Shown: positions 1 to 11,692, counted from the first letter of the stretch. The stretch: 64,000 nucleotides of DNA from JAKALD01 sp963817785 (GCA_963817785.1 CAWFPL010000008.1:496001-560000), one strand, 5' to 3'. Notes: a model not told the origin generated them from the letters alone. Numbers and translations are program-made.

Positions 1-92
1 CCCATCGCGATCGCCGGGCCGATCACGCCGATCGCGATCGCCAGCATCGCCGCGGCGCTGGATACGATGACGAGCCATGCTGTAGCGGTCAT
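1..92 (-). CDS. atpE: F-type (N-ATPase) subunit c, 5' end only
   Basis: The first 31 codons of the membrane rotor subunit c are present; the rest lies outside the window. The reading runs MTATAWLVIVSSAAAM and then a Gly/Ala/Ile helix ending GPAIAMG, the first transmembrane hairpin arm. Its ATG overlaps the stop of subunit a (ATGA), so the two are translationally coupled. In sodium-binding c subunits the GP-x-x-x-Q-G motif carries the Gln ligand; here that position is Met. The order beta, epsilon, AtpQ, a, c is that of an N-ATPase operon rather than a housekeeping atp operon. Confidence 0.85.
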   Translation of the reverse strand, partial: MTATAWLVIVSSAAAMLAIAIGVIGPAIAM

Positions 93-772
93 GTGTGCGA
101 CTCCTTCCTTTCCTTGGTGAGCTCCTGGGACTGGATGCCGCCCGCGATGTACACCAGAGCGAGCATGCCGAAGATGTAGGCCTGCACCAGCGCCTCGATC
201 ACGTGCAGGAGCAGAATGGGCACCGGCACCAGGAACCCGGCCAGCAGCAGCACCATCAGGGCCGCCATTTCCAGGCTCGCCATGTTGCCGAACAGGCGCA
301 CGGCGAGCGCCACGGTGCGCGACAGCTCGCTCATGACGTGGAACGGGAACATGACCGCGTTGGGCGAGAAGTAGTGGCGCAGGTAGGTCCGCAGCCCGTC
401 GGCGCGGATCCCGTACCAGTGCACCGACAGGAACACCAGGATCGCGAGCGCCGCGGTGAGCGACAGGTCGCGGGTCGGCGAATGCAGGCCGGGGACGATG
501 CCGAGCAGGTTCGCCACCACCAGGAACACCCACAGCGTGCCGACGAACGGCAAGAGCATCCTCGGGCGCTGCGGGTACACCGACGCGATCGCCGCCTCGA
601 TCGCCAGCACCGCGCCCTCGAGGGCGCTCTGCAGCGTGCCCGGCTCCTCGCTCAGGCGCCGCGTCGCCAGCGCGCTGAACAGGCCGAGCGCCAGCATGAT
701 GCCCCAGGTGGTGACCACGGTGACGCTGATCCCCAGCGGCCCGAGGTGAAACAGCGCGCCGCCGCTTTCCAT
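89..772 (-). CDS. atpB: N-ATPase F0 subunit a
   Basis: Membrane stator subunit that forms the ion half-channels against the c ring. The 227-residue protein has about five hydrophobic segments. The essential arginine lies in AVRLFGNM at residue 159, inside the helix typical of subunit a. The C-terminal helix HVIEALVQAYIFGMLALVYI is also typical. It starts at the ATG overlapping the stop of the AtpQ-like gene (ATGA) and ends overlapping the start of subunit c, so all three are coupled. It is shorter than housekeeping subunit a proteins (about 260-290 residues), as is usual for N-ATPases. Confidence 0.93.
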   Translation of the reverse strand: MESGGALFHLGPLGISVTVVTTWGIMLALGLFSALATRRLSEEPGTLQSALEGAVLAIEAAIASVYPQRPRMLLPFVGTLWVFLVVANLLGIVPGLHSPTRDLSLTAALAILVFLSVHWYGIRADGLRTYLRHYFSPNAVMFPFHVMSELSRTVALAVRLFGNMASLEMAALMVLLLAGFLVPVPILLLHVIEALVQAYIFGMLALVYIAGGIQSQELTKERKESHT

Positions 773-1053
773 CAGCGCCGCTCGCGCACGAACAGGTACA
801 CGTTCACGGCGCCGAGCGCCACCCCGAGCACGATCAGGCTGACCGTGAAGCGGGCCGAGTAGCCCGCGAACAGGCTGTCGATCCAGCGCCCGAGGTAGGC
901 GCCCGCCACCACCGGCACGACGAACAGCAGCGCCAGGCTGCCCAGGTACGCGGTCTGCGCGATCAGCCGCGGACGCTCGCGCTCGGCGCGCTGCAGACTT
1001 CCCGCCTCGCGCTCGACCGCCTGGCGCAGCTGCTTGCCGCCGTCTTCGGGCAT
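772..1053 (-). CDS. atpQ: AtpQ-like (AtpI/gene 1 family) N-ATPase accessory protein
   Basis: A 93-residue protein with a charged N-terminus and two transmembrane helices (about residues 33-55 and 66-87). It matches the AtpI family pattern: G-x-x-L-G-x-W-I-D between the helices and N-x-Y near the end. In N-ATPase operons this protein is thought to assist c-ring assembly or Mg2+ handling; that is known of the family and not shown here. It lies 4 bp after the epsilon gene and overlaps the a gene by ATGA. The usual operon also has a second small membrane gene, atpR, between atpQ and atpB. There is no room for it here. Confidence 0.75.
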   Translation of the reverse strand: MPEDGGKQLRQAVEREAGSLQRAERERPRLIAQTAYLGSLALLFVVPVVAGAYLGRWIDSLFAGYSARFTVSLIVLGVALGAVNVYLFVRERR

Positions 1054-1057
1054 CGCC

Positions 1058-1459
1058 TCAGCCCTCGCGCCCGCTCAGGCGCCACAGGCGGCGCATCATC
1101 TCGAGCTCCAGCCGGTTCACGCTCTGCTTGAGGCTCGCGAGCGCCTTCTCCTCCGCGAGCAGCGTCTCGCCCACCGCGGCGGCCACCTGGCGGTAGTCGT
1201 CGCCGAGCACGTAGCGGCGCGTGCACACGAACAGCTCGCCGTCGGCGAAATACACCACCCCGCCGGGCAGCGCCAGGTAATGCCAGGCCGCGTCGGCGGT
1301 GCGGAAGCGCGCCAGGCCGAAGCCGAGCACGGTCAGCATGCGCTCGTGCCGCGCCAGCAGCCCGAACGCGCCCGAGGCGTCCTTCGCGGCGAAGCTTTGC
1401 ACGTCGTCGCGGCGCTGGTACTGGGTGGCCGACTGCAGATGCAGCGCAAAGCCGTTCAT
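1058..1459 (-). CDS. atpC: N-ATPase F1 subunit epsilon
   Basis: Central-stalk subunit of 133 residues. It has the N-terminal beta-sandwich (MNGFALHLQSATQ onwards, with GAFGLLARHERMLTVL and a YFADGELFVC stretch), followed by a helical C-terminus rich in Leu, Glu and Arg. The start was chosen at the ATG overlapping the stop of the beta gene (ATGA), which gives the normal epsilon N-terminus and excludes the much longer open frame upstream. Beta and epsilon leading the operon is diagnostic of N-ATPases. Confidence 0.9.
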   Translation of the reverse strand: MNGFALHLQSATQYQRRDDVQSFAAKDASGAFGLLARHERMLTVLGFGLARFRTADAAWHYLALPGGVVYFADGELFVCTRRYVLGDDYRQVAAAVGETLLAEEKALASLKQSVNRLELEMMRRLWRLSGREG

Positions 1460-2865
1460 GGTGCGTCCTGCATGGCGCCGCGCATGTAGCAGCGCTCTTC
1501 CGGCAGCGCGTCGTAGTCGCCGCGCAGGAAGGCCTCGCAGTCGGCGAGCGTCTGCGCGAGCGGCACCGACACGCCGGGCAGGCCGGTGTGCTCGGCGACG
1601 ACGTGGAACGGCTGGCTCAGGTAGCGCTGCAGCCGGCGCGCGCGCAGCACCACCTGCCGGTCCTCCTCCGAGAGCGCCTCCATGCCGAGCATGGCGATGA
1701 TGTCCTGCAGCGCGGCGTAGCGCGCCAGGTGCTCGCGCACGGCGCGCGCCACCTCGTAGTGGCGGTCGCCCACGATGCGCCGGTCGAGCAGGTGGCTTTG
1801 CGACTGCAGCGGGTCGACCGCCGGGTAGATGCCGCGCCCGGCCTGCTCGCGCGACAGGATCACCAGGGTGTCGAGATGCGCGAGGATCGCGCTCACCGCC
1901 GGGTCGGTCATGTCGTCGGCGGGCACGTACACCGCCTGCACCGCGGTGATGGTCCCGGTGCGGGTCGATGCGATGCGCTCCTCGAGATCGGCGACCTCGG
2001 TGAGCAGCGTCGGCTGGTAGCCCACCGTGGCCGGCATGCGCCCGAGCAGCCCCGAGATCTCGCTGCCCGCCTGCACGAAGCGGAACACGTTGTCCATCAG
2101 CACCAGCACCTCCTTGCCGAGCGTGTCGCGCAGGTACTCGGCATAGGTCAGCGCGGTCGCGCCGGCGCGGAAGCGCACCCCGGGCGACTCGTCCATCTGT
2201 CCGAACACCAGCACCGTGCTCGGCAGCACCCCCGCCGCCTGCATCTCCCGCCACAGCTCGTGCGCCTCGCGAATGCGCTCGCCGACGCCGGCGAACACCG
2301 CCACGCCCTGGTGCAGCGACGCGATCGAGTGCATGAACTCCATGATGAGCACGGTCTTGCCCACGCCGGCGCCTCCGAACAGGCCGGTCTTGCCGCCGCG
2401 TACGAACGGGCACAGCAGGTCCACCACCTTGATCCCGGTTTCGAGGATCGACTCCGGACCGCGCACCTCGGAGAGCGGCGCCGGCGGCTGTGACACCGCG
2501 CGGAATGCGCTTTCCTCGAGCGGCGGTCCGCCATCGAGCGGCGCGCCGAACACGTCGAGCACCCGCCCGAGGCAGGCCTGCGTCACCGGCACTTTGAGCG
2601 GCCCCCCGGTGCCGTACACGGCGCTGCCGCGGCGCAAGCCGGCGGTGGCGTGCAGCGCCACCGCGCGCAACCGCCTGGCGTCGAGATGGTGGCGCACCTC
2701 GAGCATGCATTGGCGACCGTCCAGGTCGACGCGCAGGGCGTCGTGCATCGCGGGCAGCGCGCCGCGGCAGGCGACGTCGACCACCGGCCCGGACACCTCG
2801 TCGACGACGCCGATCGGCTCGGGGCCGGGGGCCCGGCCGGCAGCAGTTCGCGGTTCGAATACCAC
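1456..2865 (-). CDS. atpD: N-ATPase F1 subunit beta (catalytic)
   Basis: Catalytic subunit of 469 residues. The beta-barrel domain occupies about 1-95. Walker A GGAGVGKT is at 164-171, the catalytic Glu is in GVGERIRE (Glu196), Walker B is VLVLMDN, and the DELSEED-like loop reads LSEEDRQ. The start codon is GTG with GGAG directly abutting it, so there is no normally spaced ribosome binding site. No other ATG, GTG or TTG exists nearby in frame. A TTGA-N6-TCAA box is centred about 40 bp upstream, and its predicted transcription start falls on the start codon. This is the first gene of the operon, which continues past position 1. Confidence 0.95.
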   Translation of the reverse strand: MVFEPRTAAGRAPGPEPIGVVDEVSGPVVDVACRGALPAMHDALRVDLDGRQCMLEVRHHLDARRLRAVALHATAGLRRGSAVYGTGGPLKVPVTQACLGRVLDVFGAPLDGGPPLEESAFRAVSQPPAPLSEVRGPESILETGIKVVDLLCPFVRGGKTGLFGGAGVGKTVLIMEFMHSIASLHQGVAVFAGVGERIREAHELWREMQAAGVLPSTVLVFGQMDESPGVRFRAGATALTYAEYLRDTLGKEVLVLMDNVFRFVQAGSEISGLLGRMPATVGYQPTLLTEVADLEERIASTRTGTITAVQAVYVPADDMTDPAVSAILAHLDTLVILSREQAGRGIYPAVDPLQSQSHLLDRRIVGDRHYEVARAVREHLARYAALQDIIAMLGMEALSEEDRQVVLRARRLQRYLSQPFHVVAEHTGLPGVSVPLAQTLADCEAFLRGDYDALPEERCYMRGAMQDAP

Positions 2866-2871
2866 CTCCGA

Positions 2872-2912
2872 ACTGTGCCCGGCCCCGGCGGCCGGGAGTT
2901 GACCTAGCTCAA
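2872..2912 (-). promoter_or_regulatory. FNR/ANR-type box and -10 for the N-ATPase operon
   Basis: On the minus strand TTGAGCTAGGTCAA spans 2912-2899, a perfect TTGA-N6-TCAA dyad. A -10-like CACAGT lies at 2877-2872, its centre 31 bp from the box centre, matching class II FNR promoter geometry. The implied +1 is at about 2865, the GTG of atpD, so the message may be leaderless. The box is seen in the sequence; binding by an FNR-family regulator is inferred. Confidence 0.6.
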
Positions 2913-2926
2913 AGCCGCCGCACGGC

Positions 2927-3685
2927 TCAGCCGGCCGCGCGCTTGGCCAGATCGCCCAGGCTGCTGAGCAGGTTCATCGGCACGGGGAAGACGATGGTCG
3001 AGGTCTTGTCGCCGGCGATCTCGGTCAGGATCTGCAGGTAGCGCAGCTGCATCGCTTCGGGCTGCTTGGCGAGCATCACGCCCGCCTGCAGCAGCTTTTC
3101 CGCGGCTTGCAGCTCGCCTTCGGAGTAGATCACCTTGGCGCGCCGGTCGCGCTCGGCCTCGGCCTGGCGCGCGATGGCGCGCACCATGCTCTCGTCCAGG
3201 TCGACGTGCTTGATCTCGACGTTCGCCACCTTGATGCCCCAGGCGTCGGTCTGGGTGTCGAGCACGGTCTGGATCGACAGGTTCAGCTTGTCGCGCTCGG
3301 CGAGCATCTCGTCGAGCTCGTGCTTGCCGAGCACCGCGCGCAGCGTGGTCTGCGCCAGCTGGCTGGTGGCGCCCAGATAATCGGCCACCTGGATCACCGC
3401 CTTGTCGGGCTCCACCACGCGGAAGTACACCACCGCGCTCACCTTCACCGAGACGTTGTCGCGCGAGATCACGTCCTGGCTCGGCACCTCGTGCACCACG
3501 GTGCGCAGGTCCATCCTGACCATCTGCTGGATGACCGGAATCACCAGCACGATCCCCGGGCCCTTCACCTTCCAGTAGCGCCCGAGCTGGAACACCACGC
3601 CGCGCTCGTACTCGCGCAGGATCCTGATCGAATAGGCGATCAGCAGCAGCAGCGCGATCAGCACGCCAATGACGATATCGAACAT
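2927..3685 (-). CDS. Slipin / stomatin-like SPFH membrane protein
   Basis: A 252-residue SPFH protein with one N-terminal hydrophobic segment (about residues 2-20) and the stomatin core. Recognisable stretches are YERGVVFQLGRYW, VPSQDVISRDNVSVKV and a charged helical region with ARQAEAERDRRAKVI. Slipins form oligomers on the inner membrane. They pair with NfeD proteases, and in Pyrococcus the protease cleaves the C-terminus of its partner. It starts one base after the nfeD stop; its ribosome binding site GGAGGAAG lies inside the end of nfeD, so the pair is translationally coupled. The C-terminus keeps the short hydrophobic stretch STIVFPVPMNLL typical of slipins. Confidence 0.92.
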   Translation of the reverse strand: MFDIVIGVLIALLLLIAYSIRILREYERGVVFQLGRYWKVKGPGIVLVIPVIQQMVRMDLRTVVHEVPSQDVISRDNVSVKVSAVVYFRVVEPDKAVIQVADYLGATSQLAQTTLRAVLGKHELDEMLAERDKLNLSIQTVLDTQTDAWGIKVANVEIKHVDLDESMVRAIARQAEAERDRRAKVIYSEGELQAAEKLLQAGVMLAKQPEAMQLRYLQILTEIAGDKTSTIVFPVPMNLLSSLGDLAKRAAG

Positions 3686-3686
3686 G

Positions 3687-5039
3687 TCAGCTTCCTCCGT
3701 TGACTGCAGAATCGGGCACCACGTCCAGGAGCAGGCCGTGCATCGCGCTGACGCGCACGCGCGTGCCGGCCTTGAGCGGCGCGGCGCTGCGCACGCGCCA
3801 GGTCTCGCTGTGCACCCGCGCCCAGCCCTCGCCCTCGAAATCGGCCAGCACTTCGCCGCGCGCCCCGATCAGCTCCTCGCGGCCGCTCACCACCGGCCGG
3901 CGGCGCGCCTTGAGCGCCATGCCGAGCACGCCGAACAGGAACAGCGCGCTCGCTCCCGCGAAGCCGAGCACGATCGCGAGCGGCAGCGCGAAGCCGGGCG
4001 CGTCGGTGTCGATCAGCATCAGGGAGCCCACGACGAACGCGATCAGCCCGCCGATGCCGAGCGAGCCGAACGCGGGCACGAACATCTCGGCCGCCATGAA
4101 CGCGATGCCGAGCAGGATCAGCGCGAGGCCGGCGTAGTTCACCGGCAGCAAGTGCAGCGCGTACATGCCGAGCAGCACCGCGATCGCCCCGGCCACGCCG
4201 GGCAGCATCAGGCCCGGATGGGCGAACTCGAACAGCAGAGCGTAGATGCCGAGCACGAGCAGCGCGTAGGCGACCGTGGGATTGGTGATCACGCCGAGCA
4301 GCTCGGTGCGCCAGCCGGGCGCGAAGTCGACGACCGGCGCGCCCGCGGTGTGCAGGGTACGCAGCTCGCCGCCGGCGCGCACGCTGCGGCCGTCGAGGTC
4401 GGCGAGCAGCGCCGGCACGTCGCCGGCGACGAAATCGATCACGTTCATGCGCAGCGCCTCGTCGGCCGACAGGCTCACCGCTTCGCGCACCGCGCGCTCG
4501 GCCCATTGCGCGTTGCGCCCGCGCAGCTGGGCGAGGCCGCGGATGTAGGCCGCGGCGTCCTGCACGACCTTGCGCATCTCGGTGTCGCGCGGCAGCGGGA
4601 CCGCGGAGCCGGGCTTGCCCTTCTCGGCCGGAGCGCTCTCGTCGTTCGAGCCGCCGATCGAGATCGGCGTGGCCGCGCCCAGGTTGGTGGCCGGCGCCAT
4701 CGCGGCGAAATGGCAGGCGTAGAGGATGTAGGTCCCGGCGCTCGCGGCGCGCGCGCCGCGCGGCGCCACGTAGGCCACGACCGGAATCGGCGAGGCGAGG
4801 ATCTGCTTGATGATCTCGCGCATCGAGGCGTCCAGCCCGCCGGGGGTGTCCATCTGCAGCACGACGAGCTGCGCGCCGAGCTTGCGCGCTTGCTCGAAGC
4901 CGCGGTGCACGTAGTCCGCGGTGGCCGGGCCGATCGCGCCGTCCACGGTGAGGCGCAGCACCGGCGCCTGCGCGCCCAGTGCCGGGGCGAGCCACAGCGC
5001 CCCCAGCGCGAGCAGCCATCGCAGGATCGCGGTTCGCAT
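3687..5039 (-). CDS. nfeD: NfeD-type membrane serine protease (ClpP-like)
   Basis: About 450 residues with a signal peptide (MRTAILRWLLALGALWLAPALGAQ), a ClpP/crotonase-like protease domain, four or so transmembrane helices, and a C-terminal OB-fold NfeD domain of about 60 residues. The protease region contains TPGGLDASMREI and the serine motif GARAASAGTYI. An ATG 15 bases upstream (5054) is also in frame. The one at 5039 is preferred because GGAGG lies 8 bases before it and it gives a clean signal peptide. It forms a two-gene unit with the downstream slipin. The predicted topology puts the protease domain in the periplasm. Confidence 0.9.
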   Translation of the reverse strand: MRTAILRWLLALGALWLAPALGAQAPVLRLTVDGAIGPATADYVHRGFEQARKLGAQLVVLQMDTPGGLDASMREIIKQILASPIPVVAYVAPRGARAASAGTYILYACHFAAMAPATNLGAATPISIGGSNDESAPAEKGKPGSAVPLPRDTEMRKVVQDAAAYIRGLAQLRGRNAQWAERAVREAVSLSADEALRMNVIDFVAGDVPALLADLDGRSVRAGGELRTLHTAGAPVVDFAPGWRTELLGVITNPTVAYALLVLGIYALLFEFAHPGLMLPGVAGAIAVLLGMYALHLLPVNYAGLALILLGIAFMAAEMFVPAFGSLGIGGLIAFVVGSLMLIDTDAPGFALPLAIVLGFAGASALFLFGVLGMALKARRRPVVSGREELIGARGEVLADFEGEGWARVHSETWRVRSAAPLKAGTRVRVSAMHGLLLDVVPDSAVNGGS

Positions 5040-5103
5040 CGGCGCGGCCTCCATGCGCCACTATAGACCGCTTTTGCCGCGGTGGGCGCGGCGCGCGCCC
5101 CGG

Positions 5104-5109
5104 TAGAAT
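5104..5109 (+). promoter_or_regulatory. -10 hexamer upstream of uvrA
   Basis: TAGAAT in the context CCGGTAGAATATCGG. No good -35 is visible. The same CGGTA(G/C)A(A/C)T pattern occurs before rhlE, pepN and htpX in this window. Its position implies that translation starts downstream, at the GTG at 5136. Confidence 0.45.
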
Positions 5110-5135
5110 ATCGGCTTCCTGCGGCACCGCCTTCC

Positions 5136-8192
<3,057 letters not shown>

Positions 8193-8230
8193 AGAACATC
8201 GACGTCGAGATCCCGCGCAACCGCTTCACC

Positions 8231-10882
8231 GTGGTCACGGGAGTATCGGGCTCGGGCAAGTCGACGCTCGCCTTCGACATCCTGTTCGCCGAAGGGCAGC
8301 GCCGCTACCTGGAATCGCTCAACGCCTACGCGCGCCAGTTCGTGCAGGCCGCCTCGCGCCCCGACGTGGACGCGATCTACGGCATCCCCCCGACGGTGGC
8401 GATCGAGCAGCGCACCAGCCGCGGCGGGCGCAAGAGCACCGTCGGCACGCTGACCGAGATCCATCACTTCCTGCGCCTGCTGTTCGTCAAGCTCGGCACG
8501 CAGCACTGCCCCGACTGCCGCGTGCCGATCGAGCCGCAGAGCGAGGACGCGATCGCCGCGCGCCTGCTGCGCGAATTCAAGGGGCAGCGCATCGGCCTGC
8601 TCGCGCCGCTGGTGCTGAACCGCAAGGGCGTGTACACCGAGCTCGCCCGGTGGGCCAAGGCGAAGGGCTATACCAGCCTGCGCGTGGACGGCGCGTTCCT
8701 GCCGGTCGACCCGTTCCCGCGTATCGACCGCTTCAAGGAGCACACCATCGAGCTGCCGGTCGCCGACCTGCGCGTCGATGCGGCAAATGAGCGCTCGCTG
8801 CGCGAGGCTCTTGGCCGAGCGCTCCTATTAGGCAAGGGGGTGGTGCACGTGCTCTCCGACCTCGACGCGCTGGTGAAGGCCGCCGCGAAGGCGAAGGGCA
8901 CGGTGGAGCTCGAGCTGCGCCAGGCGGCGTTCTCCACCAAGCGCGCCTGCCCCTCGTGCGGGCGCAGCTTCGCCGAGCTCGACCCGCGCCTGTTCTCCTA
9001 CAACTCCAAGCACGGCTGGTGCCCGGCGTGCTACGGCACGGGCCTGACGCTGAACGAGGTCGGCTGGGACGAGGAGCGCTCGCGCACCGGCGCCGAGGAC
9101 CACGTGCTCGACTCCTGGATCGACTGGCTCGAGGTCGAGGAGCCCTGCCCGCAGTGCGCCGGCAAGCGCCTCAATCCCGAGGCGCTGGCGGTCGCCTGGC
9201 GCGAACAGTCGATCGCCGACTACGGCGCGCAGCCGGTCGAGCATTTGGCCGCGTTCTTCGCCGAGGTCGCGCTCGCGGGGCGCGAGCGCGAGATCGCGCG
9301 CGACCTGCTCGCCGAGCTGCGCAGCCGCCTCGGGTTCCTGAAGGAGGTCGGGCTCGCCTACCTGACCCTCGATCGCTCGGCGCCCACGCTGTCAGGCGGC
9401 GAGGCGCAGCGCATCCGCCTCGCGGCGCAGCTCGGCTCCAACCTGCGCGGCGTGTGCTACATCCTCGACGAGCCGACCATCGGCCTGCACGCGCGCGACA
9501 ACCGCATCCTGCTCGACGTGCTGGAAAAGCTCGAGGCCAAGGGCAACACGCTGGTGGTGGTCGAGCACGACGAGGAGACCATCCGGCGCGCGCACCACGT
9601 CATCGACCTCGGCCCGGGCGCGGGCAAGCTCGGCGGCCGCGTGATCGGCGAGGGCTCGGCGGAGGATCTGATGCGCCTGCCCGATTCGATCACCGGGCGC
9701 TTTCTCGCGCGGCCGCTGCGCCACCCGCTGCAGCCGCGCCGCGCGGTGACGAAGGCCACCCCGTCGCTCCAAGTCGCCGGTGCGAGCCTGCACAACCTGA
9801 ACGACATCGACGTGCGCATCCCGCTCGGCCGGCTGGTGGCCGTGACCGGTGTCTCGGGCTCGGGCAAGTCGACCCTCGCGCGCGATGTCCTGCACGACAA
9901 CTTGCAGCGTCTCCTTTCCGGCAAGAGAAGAACAGGGGAACCCTACGGTTCCCCTGTATCCCCTCCCCAACCGAAAGCCGGAAAGGGCGGTGCCCCGCTC
10001 GCCGGCTGCCGAGCGATCGCGGGCTGGGAGCAGGTCGGCCGCGTGCTGGAGGTCGACCAGGCGCCGATCGGCAAGACGCCGCGCTCCTGCCCCGCGACCT
10101 ACGTCGGCTTCTGGGACGCCGTGCGCAGGCTGTTCGCCGACACCAACGAGGCGCGCGTGCGCGGCTGGAGCGCGAGCCGCTTCTCATTCAATACCGCCGG
10201 CGGGCGCTGCCCGGCCTGCGAAGGCCAGGGGGTGAAGCGAATCGAGATGTCGTTCCTGCCCGACGTCAGGGTGACCTGCGAGGCCTGCGGCGGGCAACGC
10301 TTCGGCGCCGACACGCTCGCGGTGCGCTGGCGCGGCAAGACCGTCGGCGAAGTGCTGGCGATGAGCGTCGACGAGACGCTCGAGCTGTTCGCCGCGCACG
10401 CCTCGATCCATCACGCGCTGCGCCTGCTGCAGGACGTCGGCCTGGGCTACCTGACGCTCGGCCAGCAGAGCCCGACGCTCTCCGGCGGCGAGGCGCAGCG
10501 CATCAAGCTGGTCACCGAGCTCGCCAAGGTACGACTCGACGCGCAGGGCAACGCCGCGGCGCGGCCCGGGCGCGCGGGGGAGAACAAGCACACGCTGTAC
10601 GTGCTGGACGAACCGACCGTGGGCCTGCACATGGCCGACGTCGAGAAGCTGATCCGCGTGCTGCACCGCCTGGTCGACGCCGGCAACACCGTGGTGGTGA
10701 TCGAGCACAACCTCGACGTGATCGCCGACGCGGACTGGATCGTCGATCTCGGGCCCGAAGGCGGCTCGGGCGGCGGCCGCGTCGTGCTGCAAGGCGCGCC
10801 CGGGACCTGGTCCGCCGCGCAGGACGCTTCGCACACCGCGCGGGTGCTGGTGCCTTTCCTGACGGCGCGCGCGATGCCGTGA
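8231..10882 (+). CDS. uvrA: Tandem UvrA, second UvrA copy (frame-disconnected)
   Basis: Second complete UvrA copy. NBD1 has GVSGSGKSTLAFDILF and SGGEAQRIRL; NBD2 has GVSGSGKSTLARDVL and LSGGEAQRIKL. Zinc-finger cysteines are present (CPAC and CEAC). Its frame is open from 7961 and the homology begins at about 8144 (AIRIHNAREHNLKNIDVEI). The first ATG/GTG/TTG in frame is the GTG at 8231, which would delete the first beta strands and leave VTGVSGSGKS at the N-terminus. It therefore has no proper start of its own. A 74-nt palindromic element (9913-9986) sits in frame between NBD2 Walker A and EVDQAPIGKTPRS. Product status is uncertain: a broken gene, a sequencing error, or a frameshifted fusion. 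Confidence 0.85.
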   Translation: MVTGVSGSGKSTLAFDILFAEGQRRYLESLNAYARQFVQAASRPDVDAIYGIPPTVAIEQRTSRGGRKSTVGTLTEIHHFLRLLFVKLGTQHCPDCRVPIEPQSEDAIAARLLREFKGQRIGLLAPLVLNRKGVYTELARWAKAKGYTSLRVDGAFLPVDPFPRIDRFKEHTIELPVADLRVDAANERSLREALGRALLLGKGVVHVLSDLDALVKAAAKAKGTVELELRQAAFSTKRACPSCGRSFAELDPRLFSYNSKHGWCPACYGTGLTLNEVGWDEERSRTGAEDHVLDSWIDWLEVEEPCPQCAGKRLNPEALAVAWREQSIADYGAQPVEHLAAFFAEVALAGREREIARDLLAELRSRLGFLKEVGLAYLTLDRSAPTLSGGEAQRIRLAAQLGSNLRGVCYILDEPTIGLHARDNRILLDVLEKLEAKGNTLVVVEHDEETIRRAHHVIDLGPGAGKLGGRVIGEGSAEDLMRLPDSITGRFLARPLRHPLQPRRAVTKATPSLQVAGASLHNLNDIDVRIPLGRLVAVTGVSGSGKSTLARDVLHDNLQRLLSGKRRTGEPYGSPVSPPQPKAGKGGAPLAGCRAIAGWEQVGRVLEVDQAPIGKTPRSCPATYVGFWDAVRRLFADTNEARVRGWSASRFSFNTAGGRCPACEGQGVKRIEMSFLPDVRVTCEACGGQRFGADTLAVRWRGKTVGEVLAMSVDETLELFAAHASIHHALRLLQDVGLGYLTLGQQSPTLSGGEAQRIKLVTELAKVRLDAQGNAAARPGRAGENKHTLYVLDEPTVGLHMADVEKLIRVLHRLVDAGNTVVVIEHNLDVIADADWIVDLGPEGGSGGGRVVLQGAPGTWSAAQDASHTARVLVPFLTARAMP
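9913..9986. repeat. Nested palindromic element E, in frame inside UvrA
   Basis: Outer arms CCTTTCCGGC (9913-9922) and GCCGGAAAGG (9977-9986) pair perfectly. Inside them ACAGGGGAACC (9932-9942), loop CTAC, pairs with GGTTCCCCTGT (9947-9957). It encodes about 25 residues (SGKRRTGEPYGSPVSPPQPK onward) in a surface-loop position of UvrA and keeps the frame open. Confidence 0.8.
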
Positions 10883-10985
10883 CCGTCGCCTGCGAATCGT
10901 GGCAGGATGTCGGCGCACGCGAAGCTGCGGCGATCCTTGCGCGCGGCGCCCGCAACCCGATGACTTCCCGGAGATGCTTCAGACA

Positions 10986-11675
10986 ATGATGGATTCGAAA
11001 ACGACTTACCGCGCCCGCGGCTCGCGGCGCGCCGCATGGAAGGCCGCGATGGCGGCATGCCTGGTGGTGGTATTGCCCTCCGCGTCGGCGCTCGCCGCGC
11101 CGGCGCCCGCGGCGCAGCTCACTCCCGACCAGCTGGTGCGCGCGGTCACGCAGGACGTGCTCGACGCGGTCCACAGCGACAAGGCGCTGCAGGCCGGCGA
11201 CAAGCAGAAAGCGCTCGCGCTCGCCGAGCAGAAAGTGCTGCCGCATATCGATTTCCGGCAAATGACGCGGCTCACGGTCGGCCGGCCCTGGGCCGGCGCC
11301 ACGCCGGCGCAGCGCGACCAGCTGGTCGAGGGCTTCCGCGCCCTCATCGTGCGCACCTACGCCAACTCGATCGGCGCCTACCACGGCCAGACGATGAAGG
11401 TGCAGCCCCTGCACATGGCGCCGAATGCCACCGACGTGACGGTCCGGAACCTCTACCTCAGCCCCGGCAAGGCGCCGATCCCGGTCGACTATTCGATGAG
11501 CAAAGGCCCCGACGGCTGGAAGATCTACGACATCGTGGTCGATGGCGTGAGCCTGGTGCTCACCTACCGCTCGCAGTTCCAGGAGGAAATCCACCGCGCG
11601 GGCGTGGCGGGGCTCATCAAGGAGCTCGACGCCAAGAACGAGCAGGCGGGCGCGCCGGCAGGCGACGCACGTTAG
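10986..11675 (+). CDS. mlaC: MlaC/Ttg2D-family periplasmic phospholipid-binding protein
   Basis: About 229 residues: a signal peptide (ending near ASALAAPAPAA) followed by a Tol_Tol_Ttg2/MlaC domain, with VTQDVLDAVHSD, KVLPHIDFRQMTRLTVG and YDIVVDGVSLVLTYRSQF. MlaC shuttles phospholipids between the MlaA complex and the MlaFEDB transporter to keep the outer membrane asymmetric. No mlaABDEF gene is adjacent, so this is an orphan copy or is served by partners elsewhere. GGAG at 10970 fits the ATG at 10986 better than the one at 10974, which abuts it. Confidence 0.88.
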   Translation: MMDSKTTYRARGSRRAAWKAAMAACLVVVLPSASALAAPAPAAQLTPDQLVRAVTQDVLDAVHSDKALQAGDKQKALALAEQKVLPHIDFRQMTRLTVGRPWAGATPAQRDQLVEGFRALIVRTYANSIGAYHGQTMKVQPLHMAPNATDVTVRNLYLSPGKAPIPVDYSMSKGPDGWKIYDIVVDGVSLVLTYRSQFQEEIHRAGVAGLIKELDAKNEQAGAPAGDAR

Positions 11676-11692
11676 CGCCGCGCGCAGGAGTG

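Noticed and set aside
95..862. Long open frame antisense to atpB, and many like it opposite other genes
   Set aside because: High GC content leaves antisense frames open. The translations are Arg/His/Gln-rich, without domains or ribosome binding sites, and mirror real genes.
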